The translations under genes and the position numbers were made by a program. The notes beneath the pieces were generated by a model. That model searched no databases. It saw nothing but the letters and a program-made list of their open reading frames with translations, and had not been told where the DNA came from. A stretch of DNA of 17,115 bases, from assembly GCA_021808425.1 (NCBI GenBank), contig JAKBBS010000058.1, positions 1 to 17,115 of the forward strand, given 5' to 3'. The stretch is from Actinomycetes bacterium. GTDB lineage: Bacteria; Actinomycetota; Acidimicrobiia; Acidimicrobiales; Palsa-688. Of the stretch, positions 1 through 7,411 are shown piece after piece (position 1 is the first letter of the stretch; every line of letters starts with the position of its first letter).

Positions 1-220
1 ATCTCACGCTCTCGCCGTGGCCTCCGACAGCCGACCAAGCCTCGCCAGTCTCGACCTTCGAAACGGGAACGAGCATGGAGCCACCCAAGTTCGTGAGAAG
101 CAGCCTCACATGATGAGCGCTAACCTCCCTAGCGAGGAGGGATTCCAGGACGTCCACTGACTGCGCCGGCGGCGCATCCTCCGCAGCGGACATGAGCGAC
201 AGAAGGTCGAACCTAGGCAT
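1..220 (-). CDS. Partial N-terminus, PP2C/SpoIIE-like phosphatase (putative)
   Basis: Reading the minus strand from an ATG at 218-220, the frame is open for 73 codons to the window edge, so only the N-terminus is present. The segment AEDAPPAQSVDVL, followed by a helix and then VRLLLTNLGGSMLVPV, resembles the start of actinobacterial SpoIIE-type PP2C Ser/Thr phosphatases, where a 'defined by EDAPP..ESVDVL' stretch leads into a GAF-like sensory region. The catalytic metal-binding part would lie outside the window. A GGGAG sequence sits just upstream of the ATG, closer than usual. The call rests on family resemblance recalled from memory. That the frame is coding is fairly safe; the function is tentative. 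There is no evident link to the catabolic genes. Confidence 0.55.
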   Translation of the reverse strand, partial: MPRFDLLSLMSAAEDAPPAQSVDVLESLLAREVSAHHVRLLLTNLGGSMLVPVSKVETGEAWSAVGGHGESVR

Positions 221-246
221 TGCTCCCACATCCTTGAGCGTAACCT

Positions 247-280
247 CTCAAACCCCTCAAACCCTCAAACCCTCAAACCC
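247..280. repeat. Four tandem copies of CTCAAACC
   Basis: Four CTCAAACC units follow each other with an 8-9 nt period (units begin near 247, 256, 264 and 272). They lie 27-60 nt upstream of the ATG of the left-edge minus-strand gene. On that strand they read GGTTTGAG. A TAATCT hexamer (minus strand, 287-282) sits directly upstream, so the repeats could lie in the 5' leader or across the start of transcription. I see no convincing -35 element. Such short tandem units can change copy number by slippage. Confidence 0.75.
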
Positions 281-328
281 AAGATTACCGCCATTTCATT
301 CGGGGTAGCGGAAGAAGAGGTGTTACCG

Positions 329-370
329 CCAGCGCGAATACGCTGTGACCAGCGCGATACGGTAGCGCGA
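329..370. repeat. Short direct repeats AGCGCGA downstream of the aldehyde dehydrogenase gene
   Basis: AGCGCGA occurs at 331-337, 351-357 and 364-370. The first two copies are part of a longer repeat, CCAGCGCGA followed by TACG, spaced 20 nt apart. The block ends six bases before the stop codon of the minus-strand aldehyde dehydrogenase. No function is evident; it may be low-complexity intergenic drift. Confidence 0.4.
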
Positions 371-375
371 TTCGG

Positions 376-1773
376 TTACTCGGACGTAGCCGCTGACCCC
401 ACCCCTATCCAAACCGTCTTGGCGTTGCAGAATTCTTTGATGCCGTGCGACGACAGCTCTCGGCCGTATCCCGAGTTCTTGATGCCGCCGAACGGAAGTT
501 CTGGATACGACGTCGTGTTTCCGTTGAAGAAGAGCATCCCGGCCTCTATATCGTCCAAGAAGCGTCTTCGTTCTGTCTCGTCCTCGGTCCACACGTTCGA
601 CCCGAGGCCGAACTGGGTGGCGTTGGCCAGCGCTATAGCTTCCTCAATTCCTTTCACCCGGTAGAGGATCGCGACCGGCCCGAACACTTCTTCGCCGTGC
701 ACGCGCATCTCAGGCGTGACGTCTGCGAGGATAGTCGGAGGAAAGTACCAGCCGGCCCCGCCCAGAGCTTTGCCACCGCACAGGATCGTCGCGCCCTTCT
801 CGACGGCGTCGTCGACCAACACCGCTACTTGGAGTAGCTGCTGCTCGGAGGCGAGAGGCCCGACGTCGGTACCCTCGTCCAAGGGATTCCCCACGATCTT
901 GGACGACATTGATTTCACGAATCGCCGCTCGAACCGTTCGTAGACCGCTTCGTGGACGATGAACCGCTTGGCGTTAACACACGATTGTCCGTTGTTGAGA
1001 AGTCGCGCTGTCGTAGCGACGTCAGCCGCGCGCTCGATGTCGGCGGACGGCATAACGATGAACGGGTCGCTCCCCCCCAGCTCCAAGACGGCCTTCTTGA
1101 CATGCGACCCGGCTGTCGCTGCGACCGCAGCGCCTGCAGAGCCAGACCCCGTCAGCGTAACTGCCACGACTCTTGGGTCCTTCAGTATCGCATCGACCTT
1201 TCCGGAGCCGATTAGAAGTGTCTGGAAGGTGCCTTTTGGAAAGCCGGCCCGCTCGAATAGACCCTGCAGGTACAGGGCGGTCTGGGGAACATTGGAGGCG
1301 TGCTTGAGAAGGCCAACGTTTCCGGCCATGAGAGACGGTGCCGCGAAACGCATCGCCTGCCACAGCGGGAAGTTCCACGGCATTATCGCAAGCACCGGGC
1401 CGATTGGTTGGAATCGCACGAACGCCTGCGACGCTCCGGCCGCCTTCGCGTCGGCCGGCTCGTCTGCTAGGAATGCTTCTGCGTGTCGTGCATAGTATCG
1501 ACAGGCAGAGGCACATTTTTGCACCTCCTCACGAGCCGCAGCAACTGTCTTGCCCATCTCTGTCGTCATCATCTCGGCGACATCCTCCGCCTCTATGTCT
1601 AGGATCGTCGCCGCTTCATTCAACCAAGCGGCCCGCTCGCAGAAAGAGGTACGCCTGTAGCTGGCAAACGTCGAGGCACTAGCGGCGAGCATTCGTTCAA
1701 TTTCGTCGTCGGTCAGCTCATCAAACTCTTTGAGCGTTTCACCTGTGGCTGGATTGACCGTTGCGATAGCCAT
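376..1773 (-). CDS. NAD(P)-dependent aldehyde dehydrogenase, succinate-semialdehyde dehydrogenase-like
   Basis: A 465-residue protein of full aldehyde dehydrogenase superfamily length. It oxidises an aldehyde to an acid with NAD(P)+ through a thiohemiacetal on the active-site cysteine. Visible landmarks are MPWNFP with the oxyanion Asn134, the TGSGSAG nucleotide-binding loop near 208-214, the general base Glu231 in LELGGSDP, and the nucleophile Cys265 in NNGQSCVNAKR. Overall it looks like the GabD/SSADH subfamily. The ATG start leads straight into the family opening ATVNPATGE. The gene is divergent from boxC, with 150 bp between the starts, so joint control is likely. Possible substrates are benzaldehyde, the dehydroadipyl-CoA semialdehyde made by BoxC (normally the BoxD substrate), or succinate semialdehyde; the sequence does not decide. 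It is shorter than the classical BoxD proteins I recall. Confidence 0.9.
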   Translation of the reverse strand: MAIATVNPATGETLKEFDELTDDEIERMLAASASTFASYRRTSFCERAAWLNEAATILDIEAEDVAEMMTTEMGKTVAAAREEVQKCASACRYYARHAEAFLADEPADAKAAGASQAFVRFQPIGPVLAIMPWNFPLWQAMRFAAPSLMAGNVGLLKHASNVPQTALYLQGLFERAGFPKGTFQTLLIGSGKVDAILKDPRVVAVTLTGSGSAGAAVAATAGSHVKKAVLELGGSDPFIVMPSADIERAADVATTARLLNNGQSCVNAKRFIVHEAVYERFERRFVKSMSSKIVGNPLDEGTDVGPLASEQQLLQVAVLVDDAVEKGATILCGGKALGGAGWYFPPTILADVTPEMRVHGEEVFGPVAILYRVKGIEEAIALANATQFGLGSNVWTEDETERRRFLDDIEAGMLFFNGNTTSYPELPFGGIKNSGYGRELSSHGIKEFCNAKTVWIGVGSAATSE

Positions 1774-1817
1774 AACCCTTGTCAGATACCCACAAATTCG
1801 GGAGAGGCAAACCTGCG

Positions 1818-1833
1818 CTCGCAGAATTGCGAG
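1818..1833. promoter_or_regulatory. Palindrome in the divergent promoter region, possible operator
   Basis: CTCGCAGAATTGCGAG is a perfect inverted repeat of two 6-bp arms around a 4-nt centre. It lies between the divergent aldehyde dehydrogenase and boxC genes, about 28 nt upstream of the boxC -35 hexamer. It would suit a dimeric regulator; the operon's own PaaX-family protein is the nearest candidate. That pairing is inference, and the site does not resemble the PaaX consensus known from enteric bacteria. Confidence 0.4.
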
Positions 1834-1860
1834 TTGAGCCTGCTAATATTTGACATTCTC

Positions 1861-1889
1861 TTGACGCTGCGACGACACAATTGTAGAAT
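1861..1889 (+). promoter_or_regulatory. Sigma-70-type promoter for the box operon
   Basis: TTGACG (1861-1866) and TAGAAT (1884-1889) are separated by exactly 17 nt, a near-consensus housekeeping promoter. A start of transcription near 1896 would leave a leader of about 28 nt carrying the ribosome binding site. A second TTGACA at 1850-1855 is too far from the -10 hexamer to serve with it. Confidence 0.6.
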
Positions 1890-1900
1890 ACCGACGGCGA

Positions 1901-1913
1901 AGGAGGGAGGGAG
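1901..1913 (+). promoter_or_regulatory. Ribosome binding site of boxC
   Basis: A purine block containing two overlapping GGAGG cores ends 10 nt before the ATG at 1924. It fixes the start there rather than at the upstream TTG at 1834, which would run the coding region through the promoter. A very similar GGAGGGAGAA block precedes the fused CoA-transferase gene on the other strand. Confidence 0.7.
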
Positions 1914-1923
1914 AAACGGGTTC

Positions 1924-3597
1924 ATGTCCAACGAGGGTCGTCAGCTGGGTCCGATTGACTTCCGTACAAGCGCCGATCGTTACCGGCACTGGCGCATGGA
2001 GGTAGCAGGAGTCGTTTCGAGAGTGACCCTCGACGTGGCGCCTGAGGGGGGCCAGAGCGACGAATACCAACTCAAGCTCAACTCCTACGACCTGAGCGTT
2101 GACATCGAGCTGTACGACATAACGCAACGCCTTCGCTTCGAGCACCCTGAGATTGGTGCTGTCGTGTTGACCGGGGGGCAGGAGAGAGTCTTCTGCGCTG
2201 GAGCAAACATCCAGATGCTCGCCGGGTCCACCCACGAGCACAAGGTGAACTTCTGCAAGTTCACCAACGAGACCCGTCTCGGCATCGAGGACGCCACGGA
2301 AGTCTCTCACCAGACTTGGATCGCCGCCGTGAATGGCACCGCCGCCGGCGGGGGGTACGAGCTGGCGCTCGCATGCGATGAGATCATCCTCGTCGACGAC
2401 CGGTCGTCGGTTGTGTCGCTACCCGAACTGCCTCTTCTCGCCGTGCTACCGGGTACTGGCGGCCTTTCACGGGTTATCGACAAACGCCATGTCCGACGAG
2501 ACCTGGCTGATCTCTTCGCAACCAAAGCTGAAGGGGTCAAGGGCGAGCAGGCTCTTGCGTGGCGCTTGGTGGATCTGCTCGCAGCTCCCTCGATTTTCGA
2601 GGAAACGGTCCGGACGCGGGCGTCGGAAGCGGCCGCTCGCTCAGACCGACCCGGGGGCACCGGCGTTACCCTAAACCCCCTGGCTCGCGACATAGACGGG
2701 ACCCGTATCAGCTATTCCTCGCTCGACATCGAGCTCGACCGGAGTCTGTCGGTCGCGCACTTCCACATCCGTGGCCCCACCCACGACGAGCCGGCATCCG
2801 GGGAGCAGCTCCTCGAGAAAGGCGACGCCGCCTGGATCCTGCGGCTCTGCCGGGAGATCGATGATGCAATACTGCATCTCCGCTTCAACGAACCGGAGAT
2901 CGGTACGTGGGTGTTCCGCTCGCGCGGAGATCCCTCCGCGGTCGTTGCGGTAGAAGATGCACTGGACAGCCACAGGGAGCACTGGCTCGTAAGGGAAATC
3001 CGGGCCTACTGGAAACGTGCCTTCAAGCGCCTCGACACCTCAGCGCGCACTCTGGTCACCCTCGTCGAGCCCGGCAGCTGCTTCGCCGGCACTCTCGCCG
3101 AATTCGTCCTCGCCGCCGACCGCAGCCTCATCTTCGAAGGTTCTCCAGGCGAAGGGGTACAGCCACCCGCCTGCTTGATGCTGACCTCCGCGAACCAAAC
3201 GCAGTTCCCGATGGGCAACGGACTCAGCCGCCTGGAGGCGCGCTACTGGGGACACGACGACGACCTGCAGACGGTTGTCGATCTCACAGGAAAGCCGTTG
3301 TCCGGCGAGGAATGCGTTAATCTCGGGCTTGTCACGTTCGCCTTCGACGAGCTGGACTGGGACGACGAGGTGCGCATCACCCTCGAAGAACGCTCATCCT
3401 TTTCCCCTGACGCCCTCACCGGCATGGAAGCGAACCTCAGGTTCGTCGGCCCGGAGACGATGGAGTCCAAGATCTTTGGGCGCCTTTCTACATGGCAGAA
3501 CTGGATTTTCCTTCGACCGAACGCATCCGGACCGGACGGGGCGCTGCGGCGCTACGGCACGGGTTCGCGGCCGACCTACGACCGAAAGCGTGTGTGA
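1924..3597 (+). CDS. boxC: Benzoyl-CoA-dihydrodiol lyase (2,3-epoxybenzoyl-CoA dihydrolase)
   Basis: A 557-residue member of the BoxC family, which has two crotonase-type halves. The enzyme hydrolytically opens 2,3-epoxybenzoyl-CoA to 3,4-dehydroadipyl-CoA semialdehyde plus formate in the aerobic box pathway. The N-terminal half shows both crotonase oxyanion-hole segments: CAGANI at 91-96 and NGTAAGGGYEL at 137-147, with Glu146 and Glu168 at the positions of the two crotonase catalytic glutamates. The C-terminal half (from about 260) is the diverged second crotonase-like region typical of BoxC. Length matches the family (about 550-560). The ATG at 1924 is supported by a strong ribosome binding site and by removing a 30-residue extension that would overlap the promoter. 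It is the first gene of the operon and ends 1 nt before boxB. Identification is firm. Confidence 0.95.
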   Translation: MSNEGRQLGPIDFRTSADRYRHWRMEVAGVVSRVTLDVAPEGGQSDEYQLKLNSYDLSVDIELYDITQRLRFEHPEIGAVVLTGGQERVFCAGANIQMLAGSTHEHKVNFCKFTNETRLGIEDATEVSHQTWIAAVNGTAAGGGYELALACDEIILVDDRSSVVSLPELPLLAVLPGTGGLSRVIDKRHVRRDLADLFATKAEGVKGEQALAWRLVDLLAAPSIFEETVRTRASEAAARSDRPGGTGVTLNPLARDIDGTRISYSSLDIELDRSLSVAHFHIRGPTHDEPASGEQLLEKGDAAWILRLCREIDDAILHLRFNEPEIGTWVFRSRGDPSAVVAVEDALDSHREHWLVREIRAYWKRAFKRLDTSARTLVTLVEPGSCFAGTLAEFVLAADRSLIFEGSPGEGVQPPACLMLTSANQTQFPMGNGLSRLEARYWGHDDDLQTVVDLTGKPLSGEECVNLGLVTFAFDELDWDDEVRITLEERSSFSPDALTGMEANLRFVGPETMESKIFGRLSTWQNWIFLRPNASGPDGALRRYGTGSRPTYDRKRV

Positions 3598-3598
3598 A

Positions 3599-5008
3599 AT
3601 GACGGCTGTCGACCTCGACCAGAAGATCCCGAACAACGTCGGTCTCGCTTCGGACCGCAAGTTGCAACGTGCGCTCGAAAGTTGGCAACCGCGCTTCCTC
3701 GAATGGTGGAACGAACTCGGCCCGGTCGAGCACCAGGATCACGACGTGTTTCTTCGCACGGCGGTGTCCGTCGGCCGCGACGGTTGGGCTAACTTCGACT
3801 ATGTCAAGATGCCCGAGTACCGCTGGGGCATCTTCCTTGCAGACGTCGAAGGAGACCGCACTATCGGTTTCGGCGAGAATCGAGGCAGACCGGTGTGGGA
3901 GGAGGTGCCCGGTGAATTCCGCTCGGATCTGCGCCGACTGATCGTAGTGCAGGGCGACACCGAGCCGGCGTCGGTCGAGCAGCAGCGCCACCTTTGCCTG
4001 AGCGCCCCGAGCATTTACGACATGCGCAACCTCTTCCAGGTCAACGTGGAAGAGGCCCGCCACCTGTGGGCCATGGTCTACCTCCTCCACGCCTACTTCG
4101 GGCGTGACGGGCGTGACGAAGCAGACATGCTCCTCGGGCGGCACTCGGGTTCGCCCGACAACCCGCGAATACTAGGTGCGTTCAACGAACCTACGCCCGA
4201 TTGGCTGTCATTTTTCTTTTTCACCTATTTCACCGACCGGGACGGCAAATTCCAGTTGGCGTCGCTGGCCGAGAGCGGCTTCGACCCGCTCGCACGTTCA
4301 TGCCAGTTCATGCTGAAAGAGGAGGCGTACCACATGTTCGTCGGTGCGGCAGGCATCGGCCGGGTGGTGCAGCGCACAGCCGACCTGATGCGCCAGCACG
4401 ACACTACGGATGTGGCTCCATTCGGTGGTATCAACATCGACACCCTCCAGCGTTACCTGAACCTTCATTACAGCGCCTCCCTCGACCTGTTCGGGGCGGA
4501 GACCTCAACCAACGCCGCCAACTACTTCGCCGCAGGACTGAAGGGGCGCTACCAGGAAGCCGACCGTGACGACGACCACGTGCTGCACTCGAGTCTCGTG
4601 AACGTCCCAGGAATTGTCGACGGGGAGATAGCGACGCGCCAACTGCCAGCGCTGTCCGCGCTCAACACGACGTTGCAGCACGACTACATCTCCGACTGCC
4701 AAAAGGGAGTCGACCGCTGGAACCGGACACTCGCGGCGGTCAGTGGATGCCTGGTGCTCCCCCACTTTGGTTTCCACCGATCGGTCGGGGCGTTCGCAGG
4801 AGTCCCCGTTACCCCCGACGGCAGGCTAGTCGGCCGAGACGAATGGGATCGACGTACCACGGCATGGCTTCCGACCGATGCAGACAAACAGCACGTCCGA
4901 TCGCTCATGCAGTCGGTCAGCGAACCTGGAAAGATGGCCGGCTGGATCTCCCCGCCGTCGGCAGGCATCCACCAAAAGCCCGTCGACTTCGACTACGTCA
5001 GAGCCTGA
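3599..5008 (+). CDS. boxB: Benzoyl-CoA 2,3-epoxidase, oxygenase component
   Basis: A 469-residue ferritin-like di-iron monooxygenase. It inserts one oxygen atom into benzoyl-CoA to give the 2,3-epoxide, with electrons from the reductase BoxA. Two ExxH pairs are visible: Glu152-Ala-Arg-His155 (in NVEEARHLW) and Glu242-Ala-Tyr-His245 (in KEEAYHMF). Glu122 and Asp213 (in FTDRDGKFQ) complete the set. These six match the iron ligands I recall for the Azoarcus enzyme (E120, E150, H153, D211, E240, H243) with a constant offset of two, so the di-iron site is intact. The ATG at 3599 lies 1 nt after the boxC stop and gives the usual family length; an upstream start at 3275 would duplicate boxC sequence in another frame. 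There is no strong ribosome binding site, so translation probably depends on coupling to boxC. Confidence 0.96.
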   Translation: MTAVDLDQKIPNNVGLASDRKLQRALESWQPRFLEWWNELGPVEHQDHDVFLRTAVSVGRDGWANFDYVKMPEYRWGIFLADVEGDRTIGFGENRGRPVWEEVPGEFRSDLRRLIVVQGDTEPASVEQQRHLCLSAPSIYDMRNLFQVNVEEARHLWAMVYLLHAYFGRDGRDEADMLLGRHSGSPDNPRILGAFNEPTPDWLSFFFFTYFTDRDGKFQLASLAESGFDPLARSCQFMLKEEAYHMFVGAAGIGRVVQRTADLMRQHDTTDVAPFGGINIDTLQRYLNLHYSASLDLFGAETSTNAANYFAAGLKGRYQEADRDDDHVLHSSLVNVPGIVDGEIATRQLPALSALNTTLQHDYISDCQKGVDRWNRTLAAVSGCLVLPHFGFHRSVGAFAGVPVTPDGRLVGRDEWDRRTTAWLPTDADKQHVRSLMQSVSEPGKMAGWISPPSAGIHQKPVDFDYVRA

Positions 5009-5015
5009 CCTGGCG

Positions 5016-6641
5016 ATGGCGGAAGCTTTCAACGCGCCAGCCTGGCTCGTCGACCGGCACCTTAACGCAGGGCTCGGCGATCGGATCGCCTACCGCTGTT
5101 TGGATTCGGCGATCACGTATTCCTCGTTGGCGACTGAAACCTGGCGAGCAGCGCGGATGCTGCACCTCTTGGGCGTGGGACCAGGTGACCGGGTCCTCAT
5201 GCTTGTGCTCGATGAGCCGGCCTTCCCCGCGTTGTATCTGGGCGCTATGCGCGTAGGTGCCGTTGCAGTCCCTGTGTCAACGATGCTCCGCCCACACGAC
5301 GTCGCAGTAATAGCAGCCGACGCAAACCCTCTAGTCGTGGTCGCATCCGAGCCACTCGAAGCCCACATGCGTGCCGCCGTTGCCGCCGCAGCAGGTGCCG
5401 GCACCGCTGCCTGCGTGGGGGTGCTCGTCGACTCGGCGTTGTGGGCACCCCCGCTCGGGACACCAGATGAAGACTGCCGATTCGACAGTTCTAAGACTCT
5501 TCTGTGGTCGAATTTTGCCGACAGCAGCGAAGTCCTCGCCGCGCCGACCAACGATCACACGCCTGGCTTCTGGCTCTACACCTCCGGTACGACTGGCCGG
5601 CCGAAAGCCGCTGTTCACACGCACGGCGACATCAAAGGGGTGGCCGACACCTACGCCCGTTCTGTTCTCGCGATCGGCCCGGACGACGTGTGCTACTCGG
5701 TGGCCAAGCTGTTCTTCGCGTTCGGCCTCGGGAACTGCTTGTTTTTCCCTCTGTCGGTCGGCGCTTCTGCTGTCATAGATCCTCGCCCACCCACCCCGGC
5801 GATCGTGGCCGACAATGCGCAGCGACACCGACCCTCCCTGTTCTTTGCTCCTCCCGGGTTCTGCGCAGCACTCGTGGATTCCACAGTACCGGCTGACACT
5901 TTTGCCTCCGTCCGGGCAACGGTCACTGCGGGAGAGACGCTTCCTGCGGAGGTCTACCGTCGCTTCAAGGAGCGCTTCGGGGTTGAGATGCTCGACGGGA
6001 TCGGTTCCACCGAGGCACTGCACATCTTCATCTCCAACCACCCTGGTGACGTCCGGCCCGGCTCGACCGGCCGGGTCGTCGACGGCTACAAGGTGCGCCT
6101 AACGGACGACCACGGTGACGAGATCCGCTCAGCGAGCGCACAGGGAGCGCTTTGGGTGTGGGGCCCCTCGGTAACTAACGGCTATTGGGCACGCCCGGAG
6201 ACCAACAAGACGACCTTCCTCGACGCCTGGTGTCGAACTGGAGACATCTACCGGCGCGACGAGGAGGGCTACTACTACTTCGTCGGCCGTAACAGCGACA
6301 TGATCAAAGCGGGAGGCATCTGGGTCTCCCCCGCCGAGGTGGAGGCAGCGCTCATCGAGCACCCCGGCGTCCTAGAGGCGGCTGTCGTCGGTGGTCGCAG
6401 TGCCCAAGGCCTCGAAATTACCGTCGCCTTTGTCGTCGCAGCAGCAGGTCACAAGATAGACACTGCAACGCTGATCACGCACTGCAAGCAGCGTCTCGCG
6501 TCATTCAAAAGACCACGCGAGATCTTAGTGGTCGACTCGCTGCCAAAGACGGCAACTGGCAAAATCCAACGCTTCGCCCTGCGGACCCGCCTCGAAGGTG
6601 AAATGCCGCCGGCTGCAACAAACCTCGCCCCGAGCGTGTGA
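5016..6641 (+). CDS. bclA: Benzoate-CoA ligase (AMP-forming)
   Basis: A 541-residue adenylate-forming enzyme of the benzoate-CoA ligase type, which makes benzoyl-CoA from benzoate, ATP and CoA. The core motifs are in order: the P-loop YTSGTTGRPKA at 188-198, DGIGSTE at 327-333 (the ATP-binding A5 motif), CRTGD at 406-410, and PKTATGKIQR with the catalytic Lys516 near the C-terminus. The ATG at 5016 is 7 nt after the boxB stop and the protein opens directly with the ligase N-terminus (FNAPAWLVDRHL). Its place directly after boxCB makes benzoate, or a substituted benzoate, the natural substrate. The symbol follows the name used in other box clusters; specificity for benzoate over hydroxy- or methylbenzoates is not proven by sequence. 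Confidence 0.92.
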   Translation: MAEAFNAPAWLVDRHLNAGLGDRIAYRCLDSAITYSSLATETWRAARMLHLLGVGPGDRVLMLVLDEPAFPALYLGAMRVGAVAVPVSTMLRPHDVAVIAADANPLVVVASEPLEAHMRAAVAAAAGAGTAACVGVLVDSALWAPPLGTPDEDCRFDSSKTLLWSNFADSSEVLAAPTNDHTPGFWLYTSGTTGRPKAAVHTHGDIKGVADTYARSVLAIGPDDVCYSVAKLFFAFGLGNCLFFPLSVGASAVIDPRPPTPAIVADNAQRHRPSLFFAPPGFCAALVDSTVPADTFASVRATVTAGETLPAEVYRRFKERFGVEMLDGIGSTEALHIFISNHPGDVRPGSTGRVVDGYKVRLTDDHGDEIRSASAQGALWVWGPSVTNGYWARPETNKTTFLDAWCRTGDIYRRDEEGYYYFVGRNSDMIKAGGIWVSPAEVEAALIEHPGVLEAAVVGGRSAQGLEITVAFVVAAAGHKIDTATLITHCKQRLASFKRPREILVVDSLPKTATGKIQRFALRTRLEGEMPPAATNLAPSV

Positions 6642-7411
6642 CCGAATACGGGGAGCTGACCGTCGAACTCGATGGCGGCTCCGTGGAAGTACTCGCTTGG
6701 AGCGGCGACACTTCGCTCGCGCCGGTAGTCCTCTTACACGAGGGGCTCGGATCAGCACGCCTGTGGCGAACCTTCCCCGTGGACGTCCATCAAAGCACCC
6801 GGCGCACCGTCATCGCCTGGTCCCGTCACGGGTACGGCTTCTCAGAACCGACAAGAAGCTCGCGAGCGGTCAGCTACATGCACGACGAGGCGCTCGTCGT
6901 ACTACCTTCCTTGCTGGAGCACCTTTCGCTTACCTCTCCGGTACTTGTCGGCCACAGCGACGGCGCGTCGATTGCGTTGATCCACGCTGGCTCCGGTCAT
7001 CCGGTCAGTGCTGTCGTCGCAATCGCGCCTCACGTGCTCGTAGAGGACCGCTCGCTGGTCGGGATCGAGGCTGCGCGGGAGCACTTCGATACGACGGACC
7101 TCGTGAAGCGGATGACCCGCCATCACCGGGACCCGGTAGCGACTTTTAGAGGCTGGAATGACATTTGGTTGTCGGAGCAGTTCAGGACTTGGAACATCGA
7201 GGAGTTCTTAGAACACGTAACTGCTCCGGTGCTGGCGATACAGGCTGCCGACGACGAGTACGGGACACTCGACCAACTCGCCAGGATAAAGGCTCGCCTG
7301 CCTGGCCGCTATGAGGAGCTCGTGCTCCGCTCTGGCGGCCACGCACCTCACGCCGGCCACCCGCAGGTGGTGCTCGATTCGATCGTCGGATTCCTGGAAG
7401 ACTGCGCTTGA
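6638..7411 (+). CDS. Alpha/beta-fold hydrolase
   Basis: A 257-residue alpha/beta hydrolase. VVLLHEGLGS (30-39) gives the oxyanion-hole strand. The nucleophile elbow is GHSDG with Ser107, the acid is Asp205 or Asp206 in AADDEYG, and His235 in GGHAPH is the likely base. No signal peptide is seen, so it should be cytoplasmic. It starts with GTG whose last bases form the stop of the ligase gene (GTGA, 4-nt overlap), so the two are translationally coupled. Within a box operon it may act as a thioesterase that releases stalled benzoyl-CoA or ring-cleavage CoA intermediates, or as an esterase or lactonase supplying benzoate. None of these can be told apart from sequence. Confidence 0.88.
   Translation: MTEYGELTVELDGGSVEVLAWSGDTSLAPVVLLHEGLGSARLWRTFPVDVHQSTRRTVIAWSRHGYGFSEPTRSSRAVSYMHDEALVVLPSLLEHLSLTSPVLVGHSDGASIALIHAGSGHPVSAVVAIAPHVLVEDRSLVGIEAAREHFDTTDLVKRMTRHHRDPVATFRGWNDIWLSEQFRTWNIEEFLEHVTAPVLAIQAADDEYGTLDQLARIKARLPGRYEELVLRSGGHAPHAGHPQVVLDSIVGFLEDCA

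Noticed and set aside
247..280. CRISPR-like reading of the CTCAAACC repeats
   Set aside because: Units are only 8-9 nt and contiguous with no spacers.
1850..1855. TTGACA as the -35 of the boxC promoter
   Set aside because: Spacing to TAGAAT is about 28 nt, too long; TTGACG at 1861 gives the correct 17 nt.
1834..1923. 30-residue upstream extension of boxC from a TTG
   Set aside because: It would run through the promoter and ribosome binding site, and adds no conserved sequence.
3275..3598. Upstream extension of boxB
   Set aside because: It overlaps the end of boxC in another frame, is rich in Ser/Arg with no BoxB likeness, and the ATG at 3599 gives the normal family length.
4878..5015. 46-residue upstream extension of the benzoate-CoA ligase
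   Set aside because: It overlaps the boxB 3' end out of frame, and the ligase family begins at the ATG at 5016.
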